This document shows, piece after piece, positions 36,117 to 46,839 of a DNA stretch of 64,000 nt. Each line of letters starts with the position of its first letter. Within the stretch, counting starts at the first letter, position 1. Below the pieces are notes generated by a model. That model was not told where the DNA came from, ran no database searches, and saw nothing but the letters and a program-made list of their open reading frames with translations. This DNA comes from Corbicula japonica (Eukaryota > Mollusca > Bivalvia > Venerida > Cyrenidae). Location: NCBI GenBank assembly GCA_038501625.1, contig JAZAYU010000178.1, forward strand, positions 1 to 64,000, read 5' to 3'. Both the position numbers and the translations under genes were made by a program.

Positions 36117-37398
36117 TAAACTTCCCGGCTTTCTCCAAAAATGTGTTATTCTGTTTTTAGAAAAAGTCTGTTTGGGAACTGACAAAACCTTTGTTTCTTG
36201 TATCACTTTGAAACACCTGTTATCAAAATGTGCTGGAAAACATCGCTTGTTTTAGTTTGTTTGACTTTGAAGATGGTGTTTGGTTTGGAACCACAGTGTT
36301 CGCCTTTCCATTATCAGGAACAAATGATCGAGAAAATGGTAAAACTGGAAATATTCGTACAGGAAATGAATGAAAAATGACATGACAGCATTAAAACAAA
36401 GCGTATTGGACGAGACAGAAAGTTTGAATGAGGAGAAAAAGCTTTTTAAGTCTTATTTGGAGATTGAAAAAACATCATTGCGGATTTTTTAGGCAATTAA
36501 AGGTAACATCCTCTTCATCGTGTAATTGTTGAATTAACACTAACAGATTGGTAGATCGATGAAATCATTTAATAGCTTTAGTGTTCGCTTGTTGTTACAA
36601 ATGTTGACCAATGTTTACATTTACGACGCGAAAACTCAGTAAATTCAATATATTTCACATTGCGATGTAAAATTATTTATGAGATTTCTGATAAAGTTTG
36701 AACATTTTTGGAGATAAAATTGTCTACGTAGTATGATGATATATATGAGGAAATATCTTTTAGTACAGGCTTGACTGAGTATATCTAAATTTCGTACAAA
36801 CATCGGATGAATTACTGAGAAGCAAAGACCCGTCAATAGTTTTATGAGATTCAAAAAGACATCATATTAATTTTGCTTACATTTAATGAATTCTTTAGAT
36901 TTGAGGTGTTACGACGTGTGTTAACATTTTACATATCAATTTATACTTACACTGATGTTGTTTAGCGCCAATATTTATAAAGCCTTGTTGGATCCATTTT
37001 TGTTAGTGTCCTTTTGTGCGGAAATATATAAAAAATTAAACTAACATACTCGTATTTAGCTTACATTCAATGAAATCTTTAAATTTGAGGTTTGATAGCG
37101 ATTGCATAACGTTTGTCAACATTATACCTGATTTACACTTACTCTGCTGTTATTCCCCCCCAAAGTATTTTCATATTGTTATTTAAGAATACCACACACA
37201 TGATAAACATTAACATTCCAGTCGTCAACAATAAATACAAAACAGTAGAATTCAAAAAATGAAGGTTCAAATAAATTTTCTTTTGAGAGATGTCTACAAA
37301 AAGGCGATGTATATTTCCATTACACACCTACACGGTATGTACCCAGATAATGATAGATTGTGAGTATAATGATAGATCGCCAGATCGGAGAAAACAAC

Positions 37399-39294
37399 AT
37401 GGAGAGGTTAGTTATTGTATGAATTTCATGTTACTGTGATCTAATACTAATCTTTTGCGATAGATAACAATCAAGCTATGTCCTACCCTTCCTCTGATAC
37501 CCATACATTTGGAATCGGCCGCCAGATAAAGTAAAAAACAGGAAAATTATCAAGCAACATCACAAATTTCTACAAAAAAACTACGTATTATGCCCATTAA
37601 AATATATTTAAACATGTTTTAGTATACGACACTGCTGTTATTAAAGCCCAACATCGACAGTCAATATGCCACCCCGCTTTAGCCAGTATTATGAGTATAT
37701 TCCTTGACAAACATATTTTCTGAGGCACCTAAAGCGAATTGGAAAACGGGGATTCGCTCAGTTGATAATGGGAAATTCAAATATTCATAAAATGGATAAT
37801 TGTGGAGTTTTCGTGTTGCTCCTAATTTAAATGTTCAGATAAAATTATTTTATTTTAATAATTCTTGAATATAGTCCTTTTTTGCTATTCACTATGATCA
37901 TTATAAAAAATCTGTATCTTTTCATTGTATTGATGACCTTTTGTGGTCGTAGCTATAATCAAATTAAAGCGTTACCATGACAAATGGTATTGTACGGTGT
38001 TCCATTGAGGCCATCGTTGTTTAGCCCTCTCGACATCTTCGGCGAGAACAGGAAAGAACGATGCGAGATCGCGAAAACACGAGCACTTTGATGTGTAGTA
38101 TCTTCTAACACAATTTTCAAATATCCGGGTCTCATCTATACAGAATACTTACTTTTACATGCTTTTATATACATTTGAAAATCGCAGATTTTGTCTAAAA
38201 GATAATGTGAAGGTGTCGTGTTACATTTCACAGCGCAAACAAAGGTATTAAAATATGAAAAAAGATAATATAAACTGTAGAAGACTTGTAAACAAAGAAT
38301 TAAACATATAACATTCTTACACAATCAATGTAGGAGTAAATTTACATTTAAATAGAAATTTGATAAGCGTTACTTACGCAACAAATTTCTCTCACACCCA
38401 ATCATTACATGTATTAATTAGTCTAAACTAAATTTTCTGCGAAATTTACTCTTTTTCAGTTAATTATAAGTTTTGCATATTGGCACAATTAATATTAATC
38501 ACAACTAATGCATGCTACTTAATTGATACAGTTTTTTAAACAGTAACTACCCAATTGGCAAAGGACGCCACTTATGTATAACGGTTAGCTCCCATTACGT
38601 GAATACGTATCTTAGACCATAATAGTTATAGTAATTAACTAACGTATTTATCACCGCCAAATACAGATTCGCTTAACCCGGTTGTTAAGATGCTTTGCGT
38701 TAGTTTATAATTGATGCCTTTGGGACAGAACAAAATTAGGCTATTTCGGGAGATCATTAAAATAAATGGGTCATTTATCTTGTCAGTAGTGCTGGTTATA
38801 TTGTTTCATAAAGATAACAGTTTGCAGAAATAGATGGAACATGCAAAAAAGCATAGAATAAATAGTATTTAGGTTGAAATAAGGGAAACCATACCATTAT
38901 CCAGTCACGAATTTACGTTATCCATTGACTTTTTCTAGGCGAATCCCCGTTATCCAATTAGCTTCAGGTGCCTCAGAAAAAAGACGCTTGTTAAGGAATA
39001 TACTTATAATACTGGCTTAAGCGGGGTGGCACATTGTCGATGTTTAGGCTTTGATAACAGCGGTGTCGTTTACAAAAACACGTTTAAATATATTTTAATG
39101 GTCATTATACGTAGTTTTTGTGTAGAAATCTGGGAGTTTGCCTGATCATTTTCCTGTTTTTACTTTATCTGGCGGCCGATTCAAAATGAATGGGTATTAG
39201 AGGGAGGGTAGGACATCGCTTTATTGTTATCTATCGCAAAGATAAGTGTTATATCACAATATAATGAAATTCATACAATAACTAACCTCTCCAT
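37399..39294. mobile_element. Inner fold-back with ~360-bp arms and 1.2-kb spacer
   Basis: The left arm ATGGAGAGGTTAGTTATTGT... (37399-37760) is mirrored by ...CAATAACTAACCTCTCCAT (38938-39294). The arms contain GCCACCCCGCTTTAGCCAGT / ACTGGCTTAAGCGGGGTGGC and AAACGGGGATTCGC / GCGAATCCCCGTT. The spacer (37761-38937) has no recognised coding. It interrupts the left outer repeat: the right outer repeat reads CATGGAGAGGAGATGTGTGA without it. Confidence 0.7.
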
Positions 39295-39302
39295 AGATGT
39301 GT

Positions 39303-41470
39303 GAAGTTAGCGGCCTGGCGGCCTAGCGGCCTGGCGGCCTAGGGGCCTGGCGGCGTGAAGTTAGCGGCCTAGCGGCGTGAAGATGGCTGAATTTATCGCA
39401 ATTAACGTTGATCTTAAAAACTGATTGAAATCTATTTTTACAGATATAATGTAAATTGCAGGGGTGTATAAGAAAGTTATCGACATGATTTAGCTTTTAT
39501 TTTTTAAATCAAAGTTCTAGGTTATCTGCAAAGACGACTCGGAATCTATTTATACATTCACTTCCATGTACTCTTTGTAAATTGCATTTCAGTTGATGAT
39601 AAAGATCTAAGTTTGTTTAACTTTTCGAAGCCTGGCGGCCTAGCGGCCTAGCGGCCTAAACTTAATATTTATCATAATTTATGTTTATCTTTAAAACGGC
39701 TTGAAATCGATTTTTACAGCATGCAATGTACATTTCAGGGATGATTAAGTAAAATATCAACAAAAACTAGCTTTGAATTATTTTTAAGTTTTCGAAGCCT
39801 GGCGGCCTAGCGGCCTAAACTTAATATTTATCATAATTTATGTTTATCCTTAAAACTGCTTGAAATCGATTTTTACAGCATGCAATGTACATTTCAGGGA
39901 TGATTAAGTAAAATATCAACAAAAACTAGCTTTGATTTTTTTTCAGTTTTCGAAGCCTGGCGGCCTAGCGGCCTAGCGGCCTGGCGGCCTAGAGGCCTAG
40001 CGGCCTAGCGGCCTAAACTTAATATTTATCATAATTTATGTTTATGTTTGAAACGGATTGAAATCGATTTTTACAGCATGCAATGTACATTTCAGGGATG
40101 ATTAAGTAAAATATCAACAAAAACTAGCTTTGAATTTTTTTAAGTTTTCGAAGCCTGGCGGCATAGCGGCCTAGCGGCCTGGCGGCTTGGCGGCCTACCG
40201 GTCTAGCGGCCTAAACTTAATACCGGTATTTATCATAATTTATGTTTATGTTTGAAACGGCTTGAAATCGATTTTTACAGCATGCAATGTACATTTCAGG
40301 GATGATTAAGTAAAATATCAACAAAAACTAGCTTTGAATTTTTCTTAAGTTTTCGAAGCCTGGCGGCATACCGGCCTGGCGGCCTAGCGGCCTAAACTTA
40401 AGATTTATCATAATTTATGTTTATCTTTAAAACGGCTTGAAATCGATTTTTACAGCATGCTATGTTCATTTCAGGGATGATTAAGTAAAATATCAACAAA
40501 AACTAGCTATGAATTTTTCTAAAGTTTTCGAAGCCTGGCGGGCTAGCGGCCTTGCGGCCTAGCGGCCTAGCGGCCTAAACTTAATATTTATCATAATTTA
40601 TGTTTATCTTTAAAACGGCTTGAAATAGATTTTTACAGCATGCAATGTACATTTCAGGGATGATTAAGTAAAATATCAACAAAAACTAGCTTTGATTTTT
40701 TTTAAGTTTTCGAAGCCTGGCGGCCTAGCGGCCTGGCGGCCTAGCGGCCCAGCGGCCTGGCGGCCTGGAGGCCTAGCGGCCTAGCGGCCTAAACTTAATA
40801 TTTATCATAATTTATGTTTATCTTTAAAACGGCTTGAAATCGATTTTTACAGCATGCTATGTACATTTCAGGGATGATTAAGTAAAATATCAACAAAAAC
40901 TAGCTATGAATTTTTCTAAAGTTTTCGAAGCCTGGCGGGCTAGCGGCCTGGCGGCCTAGCAGCCTAGCGGCCTTGCGGCCTAGCGGCCTAGCGGCCTAAA
41001 CTTAATATTTATCGTAATTTATGTTTATCTTAAAACGGCTTGAAATCGATTTTTACAGCATGCAATGTACATTTCAGGGATGATTAAGTAAAATATCAAC
41101 AAAAACTAGCTTTGATTTTTTTTTAAGTTTTCGAAGCCTGGCGGCCTAGCGGCCTGGCGGCCTAAACTTAATATTTATCATAATTTATGTTTATCTTTGA
41201 AACGGCTTGAAATCGATTTTTACAGCATGCAATGCTCATTTCAGGGATGATTAAGTAAAATATCAACAAAAACTATCTTTGATTTTTTTTAAGTTTTCGA
41301 AGCCTGGCGGCCTAGCGGCCTGGCGGCCTAGCGGTCTAAACTTTATGTTTATCTTAAAACGTCTTGAAATCGATTTTTCAGCATGTAATGCACATTTCAG
41401 GGGTGAATAAGCAAAATATCAACAAGAACTAGCTTTGATTTTTTTAAGTTTTCGAAGCCTGGCGGCCTTC
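39303..41470 (+). repeat. Composite satellite array, forward orientation
   Basis: About eleven units of roughly 155-215 bases. Each has a conserved AT-rich part (ACTTAATATTTATCATAATT, GAAATCGATTTTTACAGCAT, GCAATGTACATTTCAGGGAT, AAATATCAACAAAAACTAGC) and a GC-rich part of two to nine 9-mers GCGGCCTAG/GCGGCCTGG after TTTTCGAAGCCTG. Variation in 9-mer number explains most of the length differences. The first ~70 bases are pure 9-mers with GTGAAGTTA spacers. Confidence 0.95.
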
Positions 41471-41519
41471 TTGATTCTTTGAAATTCGATTTTATGCATG
41501 TTTTGAATGTCCAGCAGTG

Positions 41520-42775
41520 CATTCTGCGTAATGTTTGACGATAGAACAAATCCATATTCTGCATATAACCGCAATTACGGAGGCTCGGATCTGTACAGTC
41601 TTCTAAGCTTGTCAAACAATCTATACATGGAATCAGAATTTAAACCCTCGCAAACATATATGTTTACATTTAAGATATGTCCCTCTTTTAATGAAATAAA
41701 TATCCGAAACCGAGACCAGCCTCGGATTGGTGCCTTACGTCTTTCGCTTTAACCTGGATTTCTTTGTTGCGGTCTCTTCTGGTATGTAGAATAATTTTCA
41801 GATCTCTTTTGTTGCGAGTAAAATGGTATATAAAACATGAAAACTGTTCATCAACTGGCGGAGATTTAGGACGACGTAATGTTTACTTTTACAAAGAATG
41901 CCATATTCTGCATATACCCGGAATTACGGAGGCTCGGATCTGTACAGTCTTCAAAGCTGGCCAAACAATCTATACATGGTTTGAACCGGAATATAGACCT
42001 TCGAAAATATGTATGTTTGCCTTTACGATATGTCCAAATTTTAAAGACAAAAGATACCAGTAACCGAGACCTACCTCGGATTAAAGCCCTCCTTCTTTCG
42101 CTTTAACCTGGATTGCTTTGGTGCGATCTCTTCCGGCATGCTGAATAATTTTAAGATCTCGTTCTGGCGATTAAAATGGTATATAAAACATAAAAACTGT
42201 TCATAAAACGGTGGAGATTTAGGACGACGTAACGTTTAACAATAGAACAAATCCATATTCTGCACATAATCGCAATTACGGAGGCACGGATTTGTACTGT
42301 CTTCTAAGCTGTACAAACAATCTATATGTGGTTGGACCCAGAATTTAAACCCTCACAAACATGTATGTTTACCGTTACGATATGTCACTCTTTCCATGAA
42401 ATAAATATCAGAAACCGAGACCAGCCTCGGATTCGAGCCCTACTTCTTTCGCTTTAACCTGGTTTGAATTTGTGCGGTCTCTTCAGTCCTGTAGAATAAT
42501 TTTCAGATTTCTTTATTGCGAGTAAAATGGTATATAAAACATGACAACTGTTCATGAAATGGCGGAGATTTAGGACGGCGTAATGTTTACCCAGAGAAAA
42601 ATGCCATTTTCTGCATATAATCGCAATTACGGAGGCTCGGATCTGGACAGTCTTCTAAACTAGCCAAACAATCCATACATGGTTGATACCGGAATTTAAA
42701 CCTTCGAAAATATGTATGTTTATCCTTACGATATTTGAAATCAAATGACACATGAAGGGCCTCAATATTGGTCAC
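41520..42775. repeat. 352-bp tandem repeat with dimeric higher-order pattern
   Basis: About 3.5 units, starting near 41530, 41880, 42233 and 42584. Each contains CGCAATTACGGAGGCTCGGA or a variant, CTGTACAGTCTTC, CAAACAATCTATACATGG, TTTCGCTTTAACCTGG and ATGGTATATAAAACATGA. Units 1 and 3 share AATAGAACAAATCCATATTC. Units 2 and 4 share an AGAAAAATGCCAT/AAAGAATGCCAT variant. No coding frame crosses units. Confidence 0.85.
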
Positions 42776-42789
42776 TTTGCGTTTTTACA

Positions 42790-42792
<3 letters not shown>

Positions 42793-42871
<79 letters not shown>
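42793..42871. repeat. (GA)n microsatellite
   Basis: About 39 uninterrupted GA dinucleotides between the 352-bp tandem repeat and the tRNA-bearing repeat. Confidence 0.95.
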
Positions 42872-42874
<3 letters not shown>

Positions 42875-43189
42875 CGCTTAATCTTTATTACAAAATGGTT
42901 TAGGTAAACGAACTAATTTATGTTAAATTAATAACGATGTTTATGAACAAACAATATTTTGGGTTTCACTCTTTTCCTAAATATAGAGGTTTTTACAGAC
43001 ATTTTTACTCAAAAGTGATTATGATGATTTATAGTGAAATGTAAAAAAATACCTGCATTAAATATATATGCCTATTACGTTTAAAAGTCAGTTTACATGA
43101 TGAAAAATCCCTACAAACATTCATTTCCTCGTTAAGAAATGATCTGCAGCGTGTCCACAAAATTTGCGTGACTCAGGAAAACATGCGCG

Positions 43190-43990
43190 ACTTTTTTCGG
43201 CGTTAGCTGTCTAAGCTCACTTTTGACCTAGTTTTTCGACCAATGAAATATTGTAAATAAAACTTATTATGCAGCGGGAAAATCAAATAGATTATTTTGA
43301 TTGGTTATTAGTGGGTCTCGTAAATGATTACCGTAACGTTTTTTATATTGTGTGTTAGTATTTACATGGCACTTATATGTCCAGGCATTTTCGTTTTTAA
43401 AAGCGATAATTGTATTGGAGAAAAATATATTTACGGTATAAATAACCATTGTTTAGTCAATTGATGGCTTAAATACGATTTTATATGGAATATTAATGAG
43501 TGTCAGGTAAACACTCGAGTACAATACACAGTGTAAAACGACAGAGAAGTGCAGATATTTCTGGTTCTTACTGGTTCCTTTCTAGTTCCTTTCATACTGA
43601 TTGTTAATTTCTAGTCCAAAAATTCAAATCCCATTGGTGTAGTGGTTATCACACTCGCCTCTCAAGCGGAGGCTCCGGGTTCATTACTCGGGAGGGACAC
43701 TTTTTTTAAAGTTAATTTACGTAAAAGTTGGTAGATTTGGCTGTTGTAACAAGTTGTTATTATTTTCATTTATTGTATTTTAATAACATTTATTCGTCAT
43801 TAGTACTAACTCCACAAGAGGTATTTTATTGAAACTGAATAAATGTACAGTTAATGTTAGACATTCTTCTTTAATCGACGTATTTTCACCAGACGAAATT
43901 TTTGCACGCTCTTTATTTCTTTCTTTCTTATATATAAAAATATTTTCCATCAACGCCGTTTATCTTTTTTTAAAGATATTTCTTGTTTAT
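43190..43990 (-). repeat. ~0.8-kb dispersed repeat with tRNA-Glu-like segment, copy B
   Basis: Reverse orientation relative to copy A: begins TTTTTTCGGCGTTAGCTGTC and ends CGCCGTTTATCTTTTTTTAA. It lies between the two opposed satellite arrays of the 8.4-kb element. Confidence 0.7.
43628..43699 (+). tRNA. tRNA-Glu(CTC)-like pseudogene in repeat copy B
   Basis: Box A TGGTGTAGTGG, anticodon loop CTCTCAA, T arm CCGGG-TTCATTA-CTCGG, acceptor 3' strand GAGGGAC plus A. The 5' strand ATCCCAT pairs only in the middle (CCC with GGG). Closer to a real tRNA than copies A and C, but still likely a relic. Confidence 0.5.
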
Positions 43991-44164
43991 ACAGTGGCCA
44001 ACTTTGAATACCGTTATATTTTTCTCCGAGCTTCGAGTGACAGTAACAGAATAGATTGTATTCTGTGTTGGAAGTAAATAAAGTTTGAAACATTCACTGT
44101 ATTTTTGATCGACACGCTCATATAATGTCAAGACTCCATAATTTCTAAAAGATTTTGACAATTT

Positions 44165-45625
44165 ACTTAGTTGTTAAAAAATAAAAGCTAGTTCGTGTTG
44201 ATATTTTTCGTATACATCCCTGTAATACACATAATATGCTGTACAAATAGATTTCAAGCCGTTTTTAATATAAGCATAAGTTAGAATGCAGTTGTGATAA
44301 ATATTAAGTTAAGGCCGCTAGGCCACCAGGCTACAAAGAATTAAAAACAAATTAAAGCTAGTCTTGTTGATATTTTACTTAATCATCCCTGAAATGTAAA
44401 TGGCATGCTGTACAAATCGAATTAAAGTCGTTTTTAAGATAAACATAAATTATGATAAATATTAAGTTTAGGCCGCTAGGCCGCCAGGCTTTGAAAACTT
44501 AAAAAAATCAAAGCTAGTTTTTGTTGATATTTTACTTAATCATCCCTGAAATGTACATTGAATGCTGTAAAAATCGATTTCAAGCCGTTTTAAAGATAAA
44601 CATACATTATGATAAATATTAAGTTTAGACCGCCAGGCCGCTAGGCCGCCAGGCTTCGAAAACTTAAAAAAAATCAAAGCTTGTTTTTGTTGATATTTTA
44701 CTTAATCATCCCTGAAATGTACATTGCATGCTGTTAAAATCGATTTCAAGCCGTTTTAAAGATAAACATAAATTATGATAAATATTAAGTTTAGGCCGCT
44801 AGGCCGCCTGGCTTCGAAAACTTAAAAAAAATCAAAACTAGTTTTTGTTGATATTTTACTTAATCATCCCTGAAATGTACATTGCATGCTGTAAAAATCG
44901 ATTTCAAGCCGTTTCAAAGATAAACATAAATTATGATAAATATTAAGTTTAGGCCGCTAGGCCGCTTGGCCGCTAGGCCGCCAGGCTTCGAAAACTTAAA
45001 AAAAAATCAAAGCTAGTTTTTGTTGATATTTTACTTAATCATCCCTGAAATGTACATTGCATGCTGTAAAAATCGATATCAAGCCGTTTTTAAGATAAAC
45101 ATAAATTATGATAAATATTAAGTTTAGGCCGCTAGGCCGCCTGGCTTCGAAAACTTAAAAAAAATCAAAGCTAGTTTTTGTTGATATTTTACTTAATCAT
45201 CCCTGAAATGTACATTGCATGCTGTAAAAATCGATTTCAAGCCGTTTCAAAGATAAACATAAATTATGATAAATATTAAGTTTAGGCCGCCAGGCCGCTA
45301 GGCCGCCAGGCTTCGAAAACTTAAAAAAAAATCAAAGCTAGTTTTTGTTGATATTTTACTTAATCATCCCTGAAATGTACATTGCATGCTGTAAAAATCG
45401 ATTTCAAGCCGTTTTTAAGATAAACATAAATTATGATAAATATTAAGTTTAGGCCGCTAGGCCGCCAGGCCGCAAACTTCACGCCGCCAGGCCGCTAACT
45501 TCACGCCGCCAGGCCGCTAACTTCACGCCGCGAGGCCGCTAGGCCGCTAACTTCACGCCGCGAGGCCGCTAGGCCGCTAACTTCACGCCGCCAGGCCGCT
45601 AGGCCGCCAGGCCGCTAACTTCACA
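44165..45625 (-). repeat. Composite satellite array, inverse orientation
   Basis: About eight units of the satellite seen at 39303-41470, reverse-complemented (AGGCCGCTAGGCCGCCAGGC, TTCGAAAACTTAAAAAAA, GATATTTTACTTAATCATCC, ATTGCATGCTGTAAAAATCG). The last ~170 bases are pure 9-mers with AACTTCACGCCG spacers, mirroring the start of the forward array. Confidence 0.95.
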
Positions 45626-46360
45626 CATCTCCTCTCCATGCTGTTTTCTCCGATTTGGCGATCTATCATTATACTCACAATCTATCATTATCCGCGATTC
45701 TTATTATTCGGGTACATACCGTGACCTACAACTTGCAAATATTTTATGATATCAGATTAAATTTTATATTCTACATGTTGCAGAATCAGCGGTGACACCA
45801 ACAGTTGTCTTCTATGCTAAAGAGATCTCTAGTGCAGCGCTTGTGAGTGGAGCAACGTTTATATACAAGATTATTGTGTTGAATGATGGCCATGGATACG
45901 ACAACACAACAGGAAGGTTTACAGCACCGGTTGGAGAAACCTACCTGTTCACAATTCAGTTTTGTATACCCAATGGCTCCGGCAACTATGTTGTTTACGC
46001 CATTTTTTAAATGGAGTTGAAATGAAATGAGGTTTTTTTCTGCGACAACGACAATACTTAATGTTACACTGCACACGTATTTGTAGTTCTCAAATCAGGT
46101 TCTCAGGTCTGGGTGACGGGTCGATCGGTATCTGGATCACTTTACGAGGATTCGAATCGCTGGAACACATTCAGTGGTGTCCTTCTGCATAAATAGAACA
46201 AAATATAGATTGTCCCAAATAAAAAAGCGCAGGTCACCACAAACAGTTAATCAAAAACACAAGAATTGCAGTTATGTTTGTAGTCACATTACAAAGATAT
46301 AGCAGCAATGCGATATACAAAACTGACCACAATTAAAGTCAGCTGAAGAATTCTTGTTCA

Positions 46361-46832
46361 GGCCAGAGAAAAAAAAAGATTCTCATCCGGATTTGGGAAA
46401 AAAGGGGCGGGTGGAACTTTTTATTTTTTATTAACGAAATACATGAGAACAGAAGTTAAAACTAACTTAAAATTTTGAGAAAATGACATTAAATTTAATA
46501 GTTACCTTTGGTGTAGAATATTCGTCCATCTTTTCAATTTCTTCCAAAAACAGTCATGATAACAACTTTCAAAAGTAGCAGATTGGTGCCTATTCTCGCT
46601 TGAAAAGCCAAACCAGTCTTTAATAGTGACACTATCACATTCGGTAAGCTTTGAAATGATGAACATTTTATTTTATTATTGTCGGCCATGTTTTTTTCAT
46701 ATCCGAGATGGTCTAAAATCTGTTCTGTCCGGAACAGAATATGTTCCGATTTTTTACCGATAAATTTTTTGGGGGCGGTTGGTTTTGGACTGGAGCGGGC
46801 GGGGATGAGATATCAATTTTTTTTCTATTGCC
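46361..46832. mobile_element. PIF/Harbinger-like MITE, copy 2
   Basis: Starts GGCCAGAGAAAAAAAAAGAT and ends TTTTTTTTCTATTGCC. Flanked by TCA at 46358-46360 and 46833-46835. Same family as 26209-26663. It lies about 165 bases after the end of C1q unit 3. Confidence 0.75.
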
Positions 46833-46839
46833 TCACAGT

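Larger units (their letters stand above)
37331..45723. mobile_element. 8.4-kb Foldback-like element with CACGGTATGTACCC ends and 5-bp TSD
   Basis: Left end CACGGTATGTACCC (37331-37344), right end GGGTACATACCGTG (45710-45723), flanked by ACCTA at 37326-37330 and 45724-45728. The outer inverted repeats continue for about 80-90 bases (ATAATGATAGATTGTGAGTA, ATAATGATAGATCGCCA, GGAGAAAACA). The left copy lacks about 17 bases. Inside, in order: a smaller fold-back (37399-39294), a forward satellite array (to 41470), a 352-bp tandem repeat (41520-42775), (GA)n, a tRNA-bearing repeat (43190-43990), and the satellite array in inverse orientation (44165-45625). No transposase was recognised. The related empty site is visible in the intron of C1q unit 5 (CATACCTACAAATT at about 61531-61544). 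Confidence 0.8.
36228..46196 (+). pseudogene. C1q-domain protein, unit 3 (decayed, 8.4-kb insertion in intron)
   Basis: Exon 1 (36228-36502) starts [19 protein letters not shown] (signal peptide) and keeps EPQCSPFHYQEQ. A 4-base duplication near 36366 shifts the frame to a stop, and a TAG at about 36490 blocks the original frame too. The donor is ATTAAAG|GTAACA. The C1q exon (45784-46196) follows TACATGTTGCAG and reads well through TVVFYAKEI and GRFTAPVGETYLFTIQF. One base is lost where paralogues read GCCATTGTTTTAG (here GCCATTTTTTAA), ending the frame at about 46008. The rest, to [10 protein letters not shown], is recognisable in another frame. The 9.3-kb intron contains the element 37331-45723. 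Without it the intron would be about 0.9 kb, similar to unit 5 (0.5 kb). Confidence 0.85.

Noticed and set aside
39303..41470. Regularly spaced repeats resembling a CRISPR array
   Set aside because: The 9-mers and 155-215-bp units are tandem without unique spacers, and the context is eukaryotic. This is a satellite.
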